A stretch of DNA of 64,000 nucleotides from Harmothoe impar (Eukaryota > Annelida > Polychaeta > Phyllodocida > Polynoidae): positions 37,421,360 through 37,485,359 of the forward strand of contig OX381714.1 in NCBI GenBank assembly GCA_947462335.1, read 5' to 3'. A program made the position numbers and the translations under genes. Under the pieces are notes generated by a model. The model was not told the DNA's origin, made no database searches, and saw only the letters and a list, made by a program, of their open reading frames with translations. Numbering within the stretch: the stretch's first letter is position 1; each line of letters begins with the position of its first letter. Below, one piece after another: positions 37,174-49,200 of the stretch.

Positions 37174-37350
37174 AGTCTGACTACTAATATATCGTGGCTC
37201 GGAAATTTCAAAATCCAATCCTTATGGCCGCACATCCATGTATATGTGCTGTATCAACCAGATTTCTTTTTGTAAAGCATATATGACGAGGGTATGTCGG
37301 CCCGATATTGCTCTAGAATTACATTCTCTGACTGCCAGCAATAAAAAAAA

Positions 37351-37621
37351 CATATGAAGAGTTTGGATGCAAAACAACATATCTCCATGTCAGAATTGAT
37401 GCATATAATTATAGTGATTTTTGTAAGGACACACTGAGGTCAGTTATTGTACTTTGGTAACAGAGTATACTAAGTAGGTCCTAATGAGATGAAAAATATT
37501 AAATCTTGGAAAAATAGTTTGAGAATTATATTTCACTATTCCTAATTTATATTTTTGTCAGATTTTTGTCCCCATTTTTAAAATGGCGCTTATGTCGTTT
37601 TGCATCCAAACTCTTCATATG
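37351..37621. mobile_element. 271-bp MITE with TATGAAGAGTTTGGATGCAAAAC ends
   Basis: The left end CATATGAAGAGTTTGGATGC and right end GCATCCAAACTCTTCATATG are perfect complements. The pairing continues for several more bases (AAAAC / GTTTT). If the TA inside each terminus is the target duplication, it is mariner-like. The AT-rich interior has no transposase. Confidence 0.85.
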
Positions 37622-38570
37622 AATTGATTTTGAATTTGAATTGCAATAGCTTATACCATGGTATATAATGTTGAAGACGACGATCCAAGTAATGAATAGG
37701 TAACTATTTTCAATGATTATATCATTACTAAATGAATATCCCACAAACATTGGTATGTCCATGCTTGCTGTTGAGATGTTCCTTTGTATATGATAGCAAG
37801 GACGGACAATTTCATTCATATGAGTGGGTCTGCTTTAGTCTTTAGTCACCAAATAATACAGGGCTATAGCAGGGACTCTTCTACCATTTTGTCTGTCACT
37901 AAGGCTATACTATAATTTAATACATATTACCAGTTTAGGGAGTATGGTATTCTACTGTAGCCTGCACGTGGGGAATTATGAAAGGTTAATTGTGACTCTA
38001 CATACCCTAAACTGCATAAGGAACTGTAATGCCCTGCTAATGTTTGGATGACTGATAGTACATGTATTGGGGGATGTCCCTGATATATTCTGTCTTGACT
38101 TTAACATATCATCAATCGAATAGCCAGAGGCCTTCCTCAGACAATGACTGACCTATACATCCATGTCACATCCATAAATTGTAATACTATAATCACACAA
38201 CAAAATTGATAGCAACTTCATTCCAATCTGGGCCTTATACTTTAATTATTTCGTCTTAAAGGGATGAGGTGGTCAGCAAGGGTTAGGGGTACCATGACCT
38301 CTGTAATGGGAGGGGGATGACTCTAATGTTAACAGTGATACCTTATCTCAGGCCTGCAGCTGGTGCCTACCTCTGGTCAGGATCTATCTGCCTGGGATTA
38401 CCAATGACTCAGCTACTCAATGATTATATTGGACCAAGAGATTAGGCGAGTAGCCATTGGTAAACATTATCAATTTGGGAGGTGAATTGGTGACCCTGAT
38501 TGGGTAGTGGGGATGAGGAAGTGGCCAGAGAGTGAGCAGCATGTCCTTTTAACATATCCTTCAAGGCATA
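37622..38570. other. No gene seen
   Basis: AT-rich sequence with no recognisable feature before the LINE fragment. Confidence 0.35.
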
Positions 38571-38913
38571 AGCTATTTCTTGGATGCGTCAAAGGCGTTT
38601 GATAAAGTGAACAATGCTAAACTCTTTGATATTAAAGCCTGTTGTACGAGGGGTTCCCGGATACATTGTAAGAATACTCTTTTCAGAAAGCATAATTATA
38701 TTAGATGCGGGATTAGATGGGGGAGTCCCTTATCTACAGAGTTCCATTGGCAATGGCGTTAGGCAGGGGATATCTTTTCTCCACACCTTTTTATCATCTA
38801 TATGGATGACCTGGCATCCAAACTAAATGCTTGTAAAACAGGCTGTATGAATGGACCAACTATTATCAACCACTTAGCGTATGCTGAAGACTTGTATTTA
38901 CCCTTCGATCCCT
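38571..38913 (+). pseudogene. Decayed non-LTR retrotransposon reverse transcriptase fragment
   Basis: Translated pieces in shifting frames match the reverse-transcriptase core of CR1/Jockey-type LINEs. LDASKAFDKVNNAKLFD (RT motif with the first catalytic Asp) comes first, then a block ending NGVRQG. Next comes SPHLFIIYMDDLASKLN, then INHLAYAEDLYL, where the catalytic YADD has become YAED. Frameshifts separate the parts and stops follow directly (TAA at 38911). The flanks contain no endonuclease or ORF1, so this is a truncated dead copy. Confidence 0.85.
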
Positions 38914-40609
38914 AAATTCGACCTGGACCATTTTGGGGCTTAGTAACATGGGACTGGAGGAAAAATTAGATAGTGACATGGGGCATTGGGCATTTCTTTA
39001 AATCGATATGGCGACATGGCCATTTCTTAAAATCGACCCCTGTTATAGTCATGGGCTGACAGCCCTGTTGGAGGTTTGTGGTGTCTTAGATAGTTATGTT
39101 ATGATATAAGATAATATAATCCATTTACTGTGTTGGTGATAGTTTGCTGTAGACAGACTAATGAGAGGCAAAATGTTTGTAAGGAAGTTCTACATGTGCA
39201 GTGTGGAGGTAAAGATTCAATTGTTGGATAACCATGTAGATGATTATATTACTACAAAAACTATTATATTATAATTAGGGATCAGAATATTATCTTAAAA
39301 TACAACGTTGCACACTCATCCTTTGGCAATAGCTTTTTCACCTACATTGCTCACACAAGATGTCGCCTCAGATGTCGTCTCTCTGAGACCAGTTCTCCTC
39401 CTTGTCAGTAGATGGCATCCCTGAACAACCATAGACATTGTACAAGCACCTGATAATTTCACCACCCAGCATTTGGCAACGTCGATAATCGATCTGCCAA
39501 GTAACCTACATTATAGGTGATTATATAAGCATGTGAGTGGATGGACCATCAACCAGGGAGTGCTAGTGAATGTACATGTCCTAATTGTGGAGTGATATTG
39601 AAAGGGAGACATTCACCAGGCAGGGATTTCTTTGTATACATTCTATCCCTCACAAGCGAGGGTTGGAGATATTGCTTCCGGTGCTGCCAAGAATGAGGAG
39701 TACAGGTAGATGTACCTGTTGGTAGCTTCTAGAACCATCACATAACTGACTTATTCACACGTATCCCCGCAATTATCTTATCTGTCCATCGTCTCTGGAC
39801 TCTTGTGCACTTGCAAGTTGCAGCAGTAGCAGAATGACTCATTGTCAGGAATAGCGGCATGACCAGTATACTGCTGTGGTATTAGACCACGCCCACTGCA
39901 GTTTGGCAACCATTGCCCAGCCATACCACTGGAAGTGACGAACTGTACCACACATGTATGGTGTAATACCGTGACCTGGTTTACTTCACCCCGATAATAT
40001 CAACAACACAGCTGATTACAATACCATATATGGCCATCCAGGAGGTCTAGAGACCAACCATCAAGGATCAGAGTGCAAGGGATCCTACAGAATATTATAC
40101 AACCTTAATCTATGTTGGCCTTAGTACTCAGTACTCGCATGGGAGTATTTCTGTGCTATCAACAGTCATTGGGATGATGTTCTAGATGTAGCATATTGAC
40201 TCACTATAGAGATTTGCAAGTCATTGCAGTGCTGACTTTCTAGTAGTTCTGGCACTGGGTGGGTATAACTTGTGCTTGTGTGTCTGGACGTCGGGAGGCA
40301 TACACAACACGACCCTCCCAACCTGGGGATTTCCACCATTTGACCTGTTCCTCTATACAGCAGTCAGGTGTGTTGTATGCCCATATTTGGTCATAGAATC
40401 CAGGACAGTTGAGTGCCTTGATACTCACGTTGCCGGTCAGGGTTCTACCCTCATTCATTCTGTACAGGACTGCGAAGAGTAGACCATATTCCTTAGGCAC
40501 TGGAGGAACTCTATTGGAGACTTGATAAGACTGATAAGGACGTTTTCAAGGTGCCATATTCAATTAGCCACTCCAGGGTGTTGACTAGGCCTGATATTAC
40601 TCTATTAAG
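38914..40609. other. No gene supported; intergenic sequence upstream of the ASB gene
   Basis: Mostly unremarkable sequence. An open frame on the minus strand (about 40545-40240) has protein-like composition and an internal GTGAGT, but no recognisable domain; see the rejected list. The promoter of the downstream plus-strand gene should lie in or near the end of this stretch, but I see no clear TATA box. Confidence 0.4.
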
Positions 40610-40660
40610 GTCTCAAGCAAATCTGAGGAAGAAGAACACATTCTAAGACATCTCTTCTCG

Positions 40661-43600
40661 ATGATGAAAAAGATGGAGGCTGCTGTAAAACAACCGGTCC
40701 ACTCTTGGAACTTTGGTAAGTATCTTCGAGTAATAATAATTATAATAATCAATATATCATGGGAGGAATATTGAGGACAATTCTTTACTTCACCGGCCCC
40801 CAACTCTGTGTCTGTGAGTCATGCGTATGCACATGTGCATCTAGATAAGTTCTACGATTCCCCCACTGTATAAGTAATAGATAGACTATGGTTATGAAAA
40901 GGTATGTAGAATTAACCACAGCTTGCTGGTGGGGCCAGACGAGGGCGAAGCCCAAGTGGCCCTACCAGCAAGCTGTGGTTAATCTACATACCTTTTCATA
41001 ACCATTGTCTATCTGTTTTAAACCAGGGTATGCAGTATAACCAAGGTGCGAACTCTATTGTTGTGCCCCATCACCGTGGTTTAAAATTACATCCCTGTGA
41101 ATAGATTAGACAAGTTGTACCTGCCCCAATGCCTTAAACCCTATCTCTCATATAATTGCCTATAGAGTAGTTCAACTCCCGCTTCTTACCGGAGGGGCAG
41201 TAAGGATTGGACCCTAAATGCATTGGTTAAGACATTATTTAAAACTCCATCATGTATTGGCCTCCTTACGGCCTCCCTCCTGCTGTGGTAGACATACAGC
41301 ATATCAACGGTCTGTCCATCTCACACTATTCCTATGCAGTATGGGATGTAAAAGAACCATTGCCTCGGTAAAAGTGTAGTGACATGCTTTTACCTCATCT
41401 ATGCCATCACTGCTCTTGCAATGACCATAGCTGTTAGTTAAGGCGTTAAGCAACCCAACAACTAACCAACCTTCACCTGCTAGCCTACATAAGAATGCAT
41501 CAAGTGTGATTGTTTGTCTAAAAAAACAATGAAGTTTAAGGCCAGAGCCTCGGATGCTCAATTTACTTTGACGTTCAATAGCGTCCGACTCGAAGAAGAA
41601 GTTTTGTCCTATCTAGTGTCAACGTCATCATGCACCATAGATATGACACACCGTAGTGGTTTGAAAAAGCGCACCTGTGTGTATAAGTGGTAAAAGTTAA
41701 GATTATATCAATAACCCTGCGCTTACACAAGACAAGTGCTTATTCAAGATACAAAGAATGGCCTAAACTTACATTTCAATCTCGCCTTTTTAAGTAGGCC
41801 TAAAAAAAAAGTTGTGTTCCGGTATCCCGACCGACCCTACGTTTTTGGGGCCGACCCTAATTTTTTAATTTTTGAGGAAATTTATGACATTTTTGGCGTT
41901 TTACTACCAAAATTGACATTTTGGACCAAAAAGAAATTGTTAAAAAAAAGAAAAGAATCCAACCTACCGACCCTGTTTATTTTTGGCCATGTTACCGGAA
42001 CACAACTTTTTTTTTAGGCCAGACTTGTGCATATATACTAGACCCCTGCGCTTATTCAATCCAATATGGCAAGCGCTCAAGCACTTAAAGATTCGGAGGC
42101 CTCTTTACCGCCCACGCTAATACGAGACAGGTCCCTTTTCTTATCTATATTTAGTACGAAAGAGATATTTTAAGATCCCCTCTATCCCCGGTGCGTATAC
42201 AAGACTGTATCCCATACACATGGTGTGACGATGGGTAGAGCCTACTTAAGGGAGGTGACACGATCTGCGAAAAGGGATCTTAGTGCAGGGTGCATTAAGG
42301 TCCTTTTCCCCAGTACATGTCACTTTATTTTACAATGGGGGAGGGGGGGGGATTTAGAGGGGGGAGGATAAAACATATGGACCCCTTGACCCGGGGGGGG
42401 GGGGTAAAAATGTTATACCCCTCTTGGGGGTGGGGGTAAAAAAAGTCCACCTGTTTTCAATGAAAACGCCCATGTGTTACTATACTACAAAGGGGCGCGA
42501 ACAGCACGGTTTTGGACCACTCCATAATACACCCCAATTTTCAACATCTACAAAATTTCTACAGAAGAGTTTCAATAGTTCATAATTACAGTTCTAAAGG
42601 TAAGTGTGATAGAATTCTTTTAAGTGTGCTAATATTTCTTTTCAAGATAACTAGCGGGGCCTGCCCCATTCTCAGCCAGTGCCTAGAACGGGGGGAAGGT
42701 ATATACCTTTATACTGGCCCGTATAAGCGCCGGGGTCTCGAATAAGCTCCAGGGTATAGGAGCTTTAAAATCGATTAATGTACTTTATTCTGGTCTCAAA
42801 TAAGGGCCGGTCGCGTATCTTTTAAGTGCTGGGGTAAGTGGAATCAATGAGCGCCCGGGCGCTTATACAGCCTGATATGATACAGTAATTGATTTCGTAC
42901 TTTCACCTCTCACTCAATTTGTCACCTTCCCCCCATTCCATTTGTTTAAGCTAGTATAAGACCTGAGATATACGCACTTCACATTCTGCATAATCAGCCA
43001 GCCTCTTTGCTGGGATTTAACCTGAAAGAAACAGAAATATAAAATGTTGGAAGCACTTGATTAAAACAGCTCAATGGCACCATCGTCACGCACCAGAGTG
43101 TTGTGCAAGGGAATCCTTTCCCCCCATGACAGCAAACAGTTCAGTGCTGCTGTCTGAAGTGGTCAATCAGCCTTTACATAATTAAATAGCTCAGAAGAGT
43201 CTGAAATTGGAGCATTGTGCTGTGTATATCAAAACGCACTCCTTGTATTGCAAAAATAAATAACATAGTTCTAATATGGAAAGGGGTATATCATCTGGGA
43301 TACACAATAAGGAAACCGTACGTTTGGGTGTAACAACTCTGACATACCAGCTTGAATTGAGAGAAACATTTAACGAGTCACTCTTTTTAAAATGCCTTAT
43401 TTAACTTATTTTTTACAGGGAATGACAGGGAGTCTACGCACATCCGGATGGTACAAATCTCTGGCGTTGTTCTGAAAAAGGATATGGACGAGCTGAAAGC
43501 AGCCATCAATCTGGGACTTGATGTCAATGAATGGTAGGTATTTGTTACAGAAATCACTGTATTCTATAATTCAAATCTCAATCCCTTTGTTATATTTTTG

Positions 43601-45384
43601 TCTTAATTCAGATTTCATTAACATAATTCTGCAATCACTCAAAATCTAAAAAATAACTGAACTATAACAACGACCATTAGTTTGTACTGACTTCATTTTT
43701 TGCCATTTCTCCCACATACATTCAATAATGTTGATTATATTGGCTCTTCTTTGAAGTGCATCGGAATATAATATACTACTATAAAAAATATTATTTGATA
43801 CATCAGATCATCAATTCTGAAGTCTATAGTCTATAGATGTTGCTCTTCTTCATCCCCAGGTACAATGCCAACCCTGATGCCTTAAATACATTCCTGAGTA
43901 ATCAGCCATATCCTCCGAAAACTGTCGAACGCTTGCGTGATATCCCAGGGGCAGACCGTATACAGCTGATCCACCTGGCAACAACATGTGGCTGGACAGA
44001 AGGTTTGAAGGAACTGATCAAAGCAGGAGCAGATGTCAATGGATATGACTATAGGGTATGTTTTCCTCTTTTTCCAAAAAGTAGGATTTGTAATATGGAA
44101 AATAATCGAGCCATGTCACTTTGATATATGGTGTTCTACAAGAGAATCTGATGTGCCATCAAGTATCTTAACAGATTACTTAAACGCCTTAAATTGTATT
44201 GCATACGTTCTTTAGAGGGAGTAGCTATTACATATTAAAAGTTTCTTGGGACAGAGAAAGAAGCATTGATGAAAATAGTTATATCTATGATTTTAAATTG
44301 TTTGATATCATAACAAAGCAACTTGACCAAATAAAATTCTATTTCTTTCTAGGCATTTCCTCTTCTCCATGCTTCTTCGGATGCCACCTCCTTCAGTGCA
44401 CTTATGCACGCCTGCCGTTCTGCTAGTGTACCTCAAGTGACAGTACTTCTAGATAATGGTGCCCACCCTTCAGCCTTGGATCCACATAGTGGTGCAACAC
44501 CGCTCAGCCTAGCCTTAAGGGTCTTAAGCCAACCCATCATAAAGCTTCTATTGGACAATGGAGCAGAATTCAGAGAGAAGGACGCATGTGCAATCCCACT
44601 ACAAGAGATTGTAGAAATGTTCAATGACCCCAAGCTTAAGGTGACAAATGCACATCAATATAACCCCAAACAGCTCCACAAGAAAATAGAAGAGGTGCGT
44701 GATGTAGCACTTCATCTTATGAAGCTGTGCCTTTCCAATGGAGTCGATCCAAACCTGAACAGGATAGAGGGGACGCTCCCTCCTCTCCATAAGTGTGCTG
44801 AGGGTTCCCAAGGAGACCTTCGTGGGGTGCAGTTGCTTGTGGCACATGGAGCCGATGTAAACTTGCTCTGCAAGGGAGCCTTTTATAATAAGCACAGTCA
44901 CTTGACCCCCTTACTGGCAGCTGTCCTAGGTGAAAATGGTTTGCCTGCTGCCCAGTGGTTTATCCAACAAGGCGCTAATGTGGACCAGAAGGTAAAACGC
45001 TACTACCGTGGTCGTTCAGTTGGTGATCCTATCAGCATTCTTGCTATTGCCCTGGAGGAGGGGCTTCATGATATGGCTTCTGTTCTGATTAGATCTGGAT
45101 GTGAAGTCACTCCACAAGATGTAGAGGCTATAAAAAGACTTTTGTCAGATTTAAAGTCAACAGAAATGGAGAGTTTCAAGGAGACAGGCCAGCACAGCCC
45201 TCATATTGTAGCAACCATTGAGAACATTGAGGGTTTGCTGGACTTCCTCAGGGAACCCAAGAACTTGATGTGGCAGATTCGCACACTTGTGCGTACCAAG
45301 TATGATGTCAAACAAATAGAAACCGTGAATACCCTGCCCTTACCCCGTCCATTGAAGAATTTCTTATTATGCCATGATTTGTAG
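40661..45384 (+). CDS. Ankyrin-repeat and SOCS-box (ASB-like) protein, copy 1
   Basis: Four exons: 40661-40715 (open upstream to 40595), 43419-43533, 43860-44055 and 44353-45384. Donors are GTAAGT, GTAGGT and GTATGT; acceptors are TTTTACAG, CATCCCCAG and TTTCTAG. The product is about 465 residues. Ankyrin repeats cover roughly residues 30-380 (for example LIHLATTCGWTEGLKELIKA and PLLAAVLGENGLPAAQWFI). A SOCS box occupies about 423-462, with a Cul5-type end LPLPRPLKNFLL. ASB proteins usually bind Elongin B/C and Cullin-5 through the SOCS box and present substrates held by the ankyrin domain for ubiquitination. The usual BC-box Cys is Ile here. The start codon is uncertain: ATG 40661 in the charged first exon (MMKKMEAAVKQ) or Met at 43448. 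The last three exons are certain; the first rests on its good donor and matching phase. Confidence 0.85.
40879..41014. repeat. 136-bp fold-back hairpin in intron 1 of the first ASB gene
   Basis: Arms of about 58 bp (left starting AGATAGACTATGGTTATG, right ending CATAACCATTGTCTATCT) pair almost perfectly around a loop of about 19 nt containing GGGCGAAGCCC. It lies 163 bp downstream of the exon 1 donor. It looks like a small fold-back MITE; transcripts would contain a stable stem. Confidence 0.9.
41797..42020. mobile_element. 224-bp MITE, 27-bp TIR ending GTTGTGTTCCGGT
   Basis: The ends are GGCCT, nine A and GTTGTGTTCCGGTA, repeated in exact complement at the right end. The interior has CCGACCCTA motifs. 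A related half-copy without the second end is at about 46588-46660, inside the element at 46425. It lies in intron 1 of the first ASB gene. Confidence 0.88.
42330..42510. repeat. Partial relative of the 22792 PIF-like MITE
   Basis: G-run-rich sequence with TTGACCC(G)n, CACCTGTTTTCAATGAAAACGCC and TACTATACTACAAAGGG parallels the interior of the element at 22792-23048. The GGGAGTGATCA termini are missing, so this is a fragment. It sits in intron 1 of the first ASB gene. After it (42650-42850) come GCGCTTATA-type segments similar to 47181-47361. Confidence 0.5.
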
Positions 45385-45548
45385 CATGGGTTAAACATAT
45401 GTTTTCAACCTACCCTGTAAAAAGGCAAAGTACATGCTTATTACATTATGTACTGCCCATATCGCATTGTTAGTGATCCCCTCTGTTCATATTTGTAAAA
45501 GGGAAGACAATGTAATGGCTTCACCTACAGCACAATTATTATATCAAC

Positions 45549-45558
45549 TGAAAAATAA
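45549..45558 (+). promoter_or_regulatory. Candidate polyadenylation signal, ASB copy 1
   Basis: AATAAA lies about 170 bp downstream of the stop codon at 45384, followed by T-rich sequence. It is the first such hexamer after the gene. Confidence 0.5.
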
Positions 45559-46285
45559 ATGGAGTTTTATTTATAGTGAAGCACACATGAAGTCAACATA
45601 TTATGTGATCTAGGAAGAGACAGTAAAGGCTATGCCATAAGCCTGAAGGATTCCTCATTGTTTAATTATTTAAGGTTCAGCAATGAAATCTATACTAAAA
45701 GGATGTTATGTCTGGCAAACCTAGAATTTAGATAACCATGACATTGAGATAATATTAGTTCTGCGATTGCCAGATAGATTAACAAGCTTGGCTCATGATT
45801 AATCCATGAGCCATTGATGTAGGTATTGATGTTAGAAATAGCGATGAGATGATTATCATATTATTATATAGATAGACAAATTAAAAACATGTGAAGATAC
45901 AAAATAAACATCAGCCTTGATAATTCTTTGTCCAGTTTTACTTTCAGTCTGTTCATGATAGAAAAACTATTTATCATCAGCTCAATGGGGTATACATGGT
46001 TATCAATTTCAATGCCGAAATTGGATTATTATAAAGATTCAATTTTCTGACCTTTGCTCCCCAGGTTAGATTGGTTTTAGAAAACTACATTGAAAAAGGG
46101 AAGTGACCATTAACAGTTCTTACTGTCAATAATCGAGAAAATCCTTATCTTGTTGATAGCTTCAATCTATTCAGATATATTAAAATAGAAGTATTGGAAT
46201 GTCAATATATATTTTGATACCAGTATCTGCAATATACCCACACCTGTTATAATTGATGTCATTTCCATACTTTATCTATTTTTAG
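45559..46285. other. Region between the two ASB copies, no exon found
   Basis: AT-rich sequence. I looked for a first exon for copy 2 resembling 40661-40715 and ending in a phase-1 donor and did not find one. It ends in the acceptor CTATTTTTAG of copy 2. Confidence 0.5.
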
Positions 46286-49200
46286 GAGAGGATGAGGAGT
46301 CAAAACAGGACCGTATGCTACAGATCTCAAGAGTGGTCATGCGAAAAGACATTACAGAACTGAAAGATGCGATCCGTTTTGGCTTCAAGGTTAATGAATG
46401 GTCAGTATTTGGTATGAGGCATTACTGTAAACGTATTAATTTTCGCTCAGTACATATTTTCGCGCATTTCGCGCACATAGGTATATGCGCGAAAATATGA
46501 TGTGCGCGAAAATTTTGCACAAAAAATTAGCTTTCCAACAATGTCTGGCACTCTATATTGCACTGCAGTACAGACTCAATTTAGCCAAACCAAAAAAAAA
46601 GTTGTGTTCCAGAAACCCGACCAACCCTATCATTTTGGTCCGACCCTAATTTTCCTATTATTTGAACAATAATTTTAGGCTATAGAACCCTTAATAATTG
46701 TCCGATTGAAAAACCGTAAAAACTGACATGTAGCTAAAGATCACCTGATTGCAGCTGCGCGAAAATATGATTGCGCGAAAATGCTTTTATATGCTAGGTG
46801 CGCGAAAATATAGCTGCGCGAAAATATCTACGTTTACAGTAGATATGGACTCTTTAAACAACACTATCATAACCATACAAAACATCATTTTAGTAGGAGG
46901 CAAAGTCTATTCAGTGCCACATGGATTATTATGCATGCTACTAGCATGTTTCATTATTTGGTGCAAACCCCCACCTACTCTATTTTCTATGGACTGTTAT
47001 ATTTAACTATAGAATCTAGATGTTGAGCCTTTGACTAGGAGCCTTTGACTGGGTAGAATTTGAAATGCTTATTGAAATACTCACTCAGTATTTAGGCCCC
47101 GATAACATTGGAAGGATGACACTGCCATTCCACTTTCTGTTATAAATCACATGCTACTAGGCCCAAGACATGTGCATATACCGTACCGTCGCGATTAGGT
47201 GCTGCCCCAGCTCTTCAATTTGGCGGAGCCTTTAAACCCAATACAGGCGCTTATACAAGATCCTATTTTAGTGCTTTAGGAACATTTCAAGAGCCCTGCA
47301 CCCCCGGCGCTTTACAAGACCGGCGCTCTTTTGAAACCAGCGCTTTATCGCGACGGTTCGGTAGAACAGATTATGTCCTGGCAGGGGATTTAAGGCATGA
47401 GCTGAATCTGTAAGACTCAACCTTTGGCCTCAATGTTCCACGATGAGAATTTAAAAGAATGTAGTTCCTGAACATACAATATACTTCTGTCAACTAGGTA
47501 CAATTGCAACCCTGAAGCTCTGAAGGGCTTCAATACAAACCAGGCATACACAGGCAGAACTCCCAGACGTTTGAGAGAAACCAGCGAGGAAGATCGTATA
47601 CAGATGCTCCACCTGGCAACAGCATGCAGATGGAAAGAAGGGGTGGAGGAACTTATTGCCGCAGGAGCAGATGTCAATGCATATGACTACAGGGTAAGGA
47701 AATATGTTAATATTTTGTGTACTGTAAAACCTCCTGTGTAAGCCACGGCTAGTACGCGAGTCAGATCGGCAGTGCGGCTTATAGGGTCAGCCCAGGGTCA
47801 GGGTGCAGCTTATATACACGAGTTTTTGCTACTATGGTACAGTACTAAAAGTTACCATAATCAGATCTCTGGTGGGCTTATAGGATCTACCAAAACTTGG
47901 GTGCGGCTTATACGCGAGTTAAGCTTATACGAGAGGTTTTACAGTATTTCATTTTTAGCCGTATATTGACAAATCTGTTTGCCAGTTGTTGGTTGTTTAT
48001 TCCCTGATATACAGGATAAGGACTCTTGTACCAGCTAATAGGCTAAATGATAGAAACCCAGTGGGCACAAAATGCAGTTCAACGTTGAATCAACATTGAA
48101 TTAACATTGAAACAATGTTGTCAACCATTCCTCAACATTGATTCAATGTTCTGTGCCCACTGGGAATGAGCTGTCAAATTCATTTAAAGTAGCAATTTAG
48201 AATATCCAGATGGTTCAATATGCAATAAAGGGTGATACAAATGCATTGTACTGGACTAATTGATAGAAACAATTCTTTCAAAAAGGGTGGGTTGTCTGTT
48301 CATGTTTGAATCATCCATCGCTGATTACAAAATAAGACCGTTTTAACTAAATCTTATTCATAAATGTTATATTCTCTATTTCTAGGTATTCCCTCAGCAA
48401 CTGCATACATCAGCTTCTATATCCCAAAACACTCCAGTATCTGAAACATTTGCAAAAAAGAAATCCTATACTCCACTCATGCATGCCTGCTGTTACGGCA
48501 ATGTACCTCAAGTGAAAGTGCTTCTAGATAACAGTGCCGACCCTTCAGCCTTGGATCCACATAGTGGTGCAACACCAATGAGTTTGGCCTTACGCTTTTT
48601 CAGCTACCCAATTATAAAACTTCTACTGGACAATGGCGCAGTGTTCAGAGAGAAGGATACTACTGCCACCCCACTACAGGAGATTGTGGAAGTCTTCAAT
48701 AACCCCAAACTTAAGGTGACAAATGCACATAAATATAATTCAGACCAGCTTGATGAGATGATTGAGGAAGTGCGAAGTGTAGCACTTCACCTTATGAAGC
48801 TGTTTCTCTCCAATGGAGTTGATCCAAACCTGAACAGGACACAGGAGTCGCTCCCTCCTCTCCATATGTGTGCTGAACATTCAAAGGGAGACATCCGTGG
48901 GGTCCAGTTGCTTGTGGCTCATGGAGCCGATATAAACTCACTCTGTCCGGGAGCTTGCTATCATAAACATAGTCACATGACACCTTTGTTGGCAGCTGTC
49001 TTGGGTGAAAATGGTTTGCCTGCAGCCCAGTGGTTCATCCAACAAGGTGCTAATGTGGACCAGAAGGTAAAACGCTACTACCGTGGTCGTTCAGTTGGTG
49101 ATCCTATCAGCATTCTTACTATTGCCTTGGAGGAAGGCCTTTATGATATGGCTTCAGTCCTGATACGAGCTGGATGTGAAGTCATTCCACAAGATGTGGA

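Noticed and set aside
40240..40545. Minus-strand open frame with protein-like composition (including KEYGLLFAVLYRMNEGRTL) and an internal GTGAGT.
   Set aside because: No recognisable family. An in-frame TGA cuts it at 40548; the protein-like sequence continues upstream only in another phase, and no clear acceptor defines an exon. It may be a relic.
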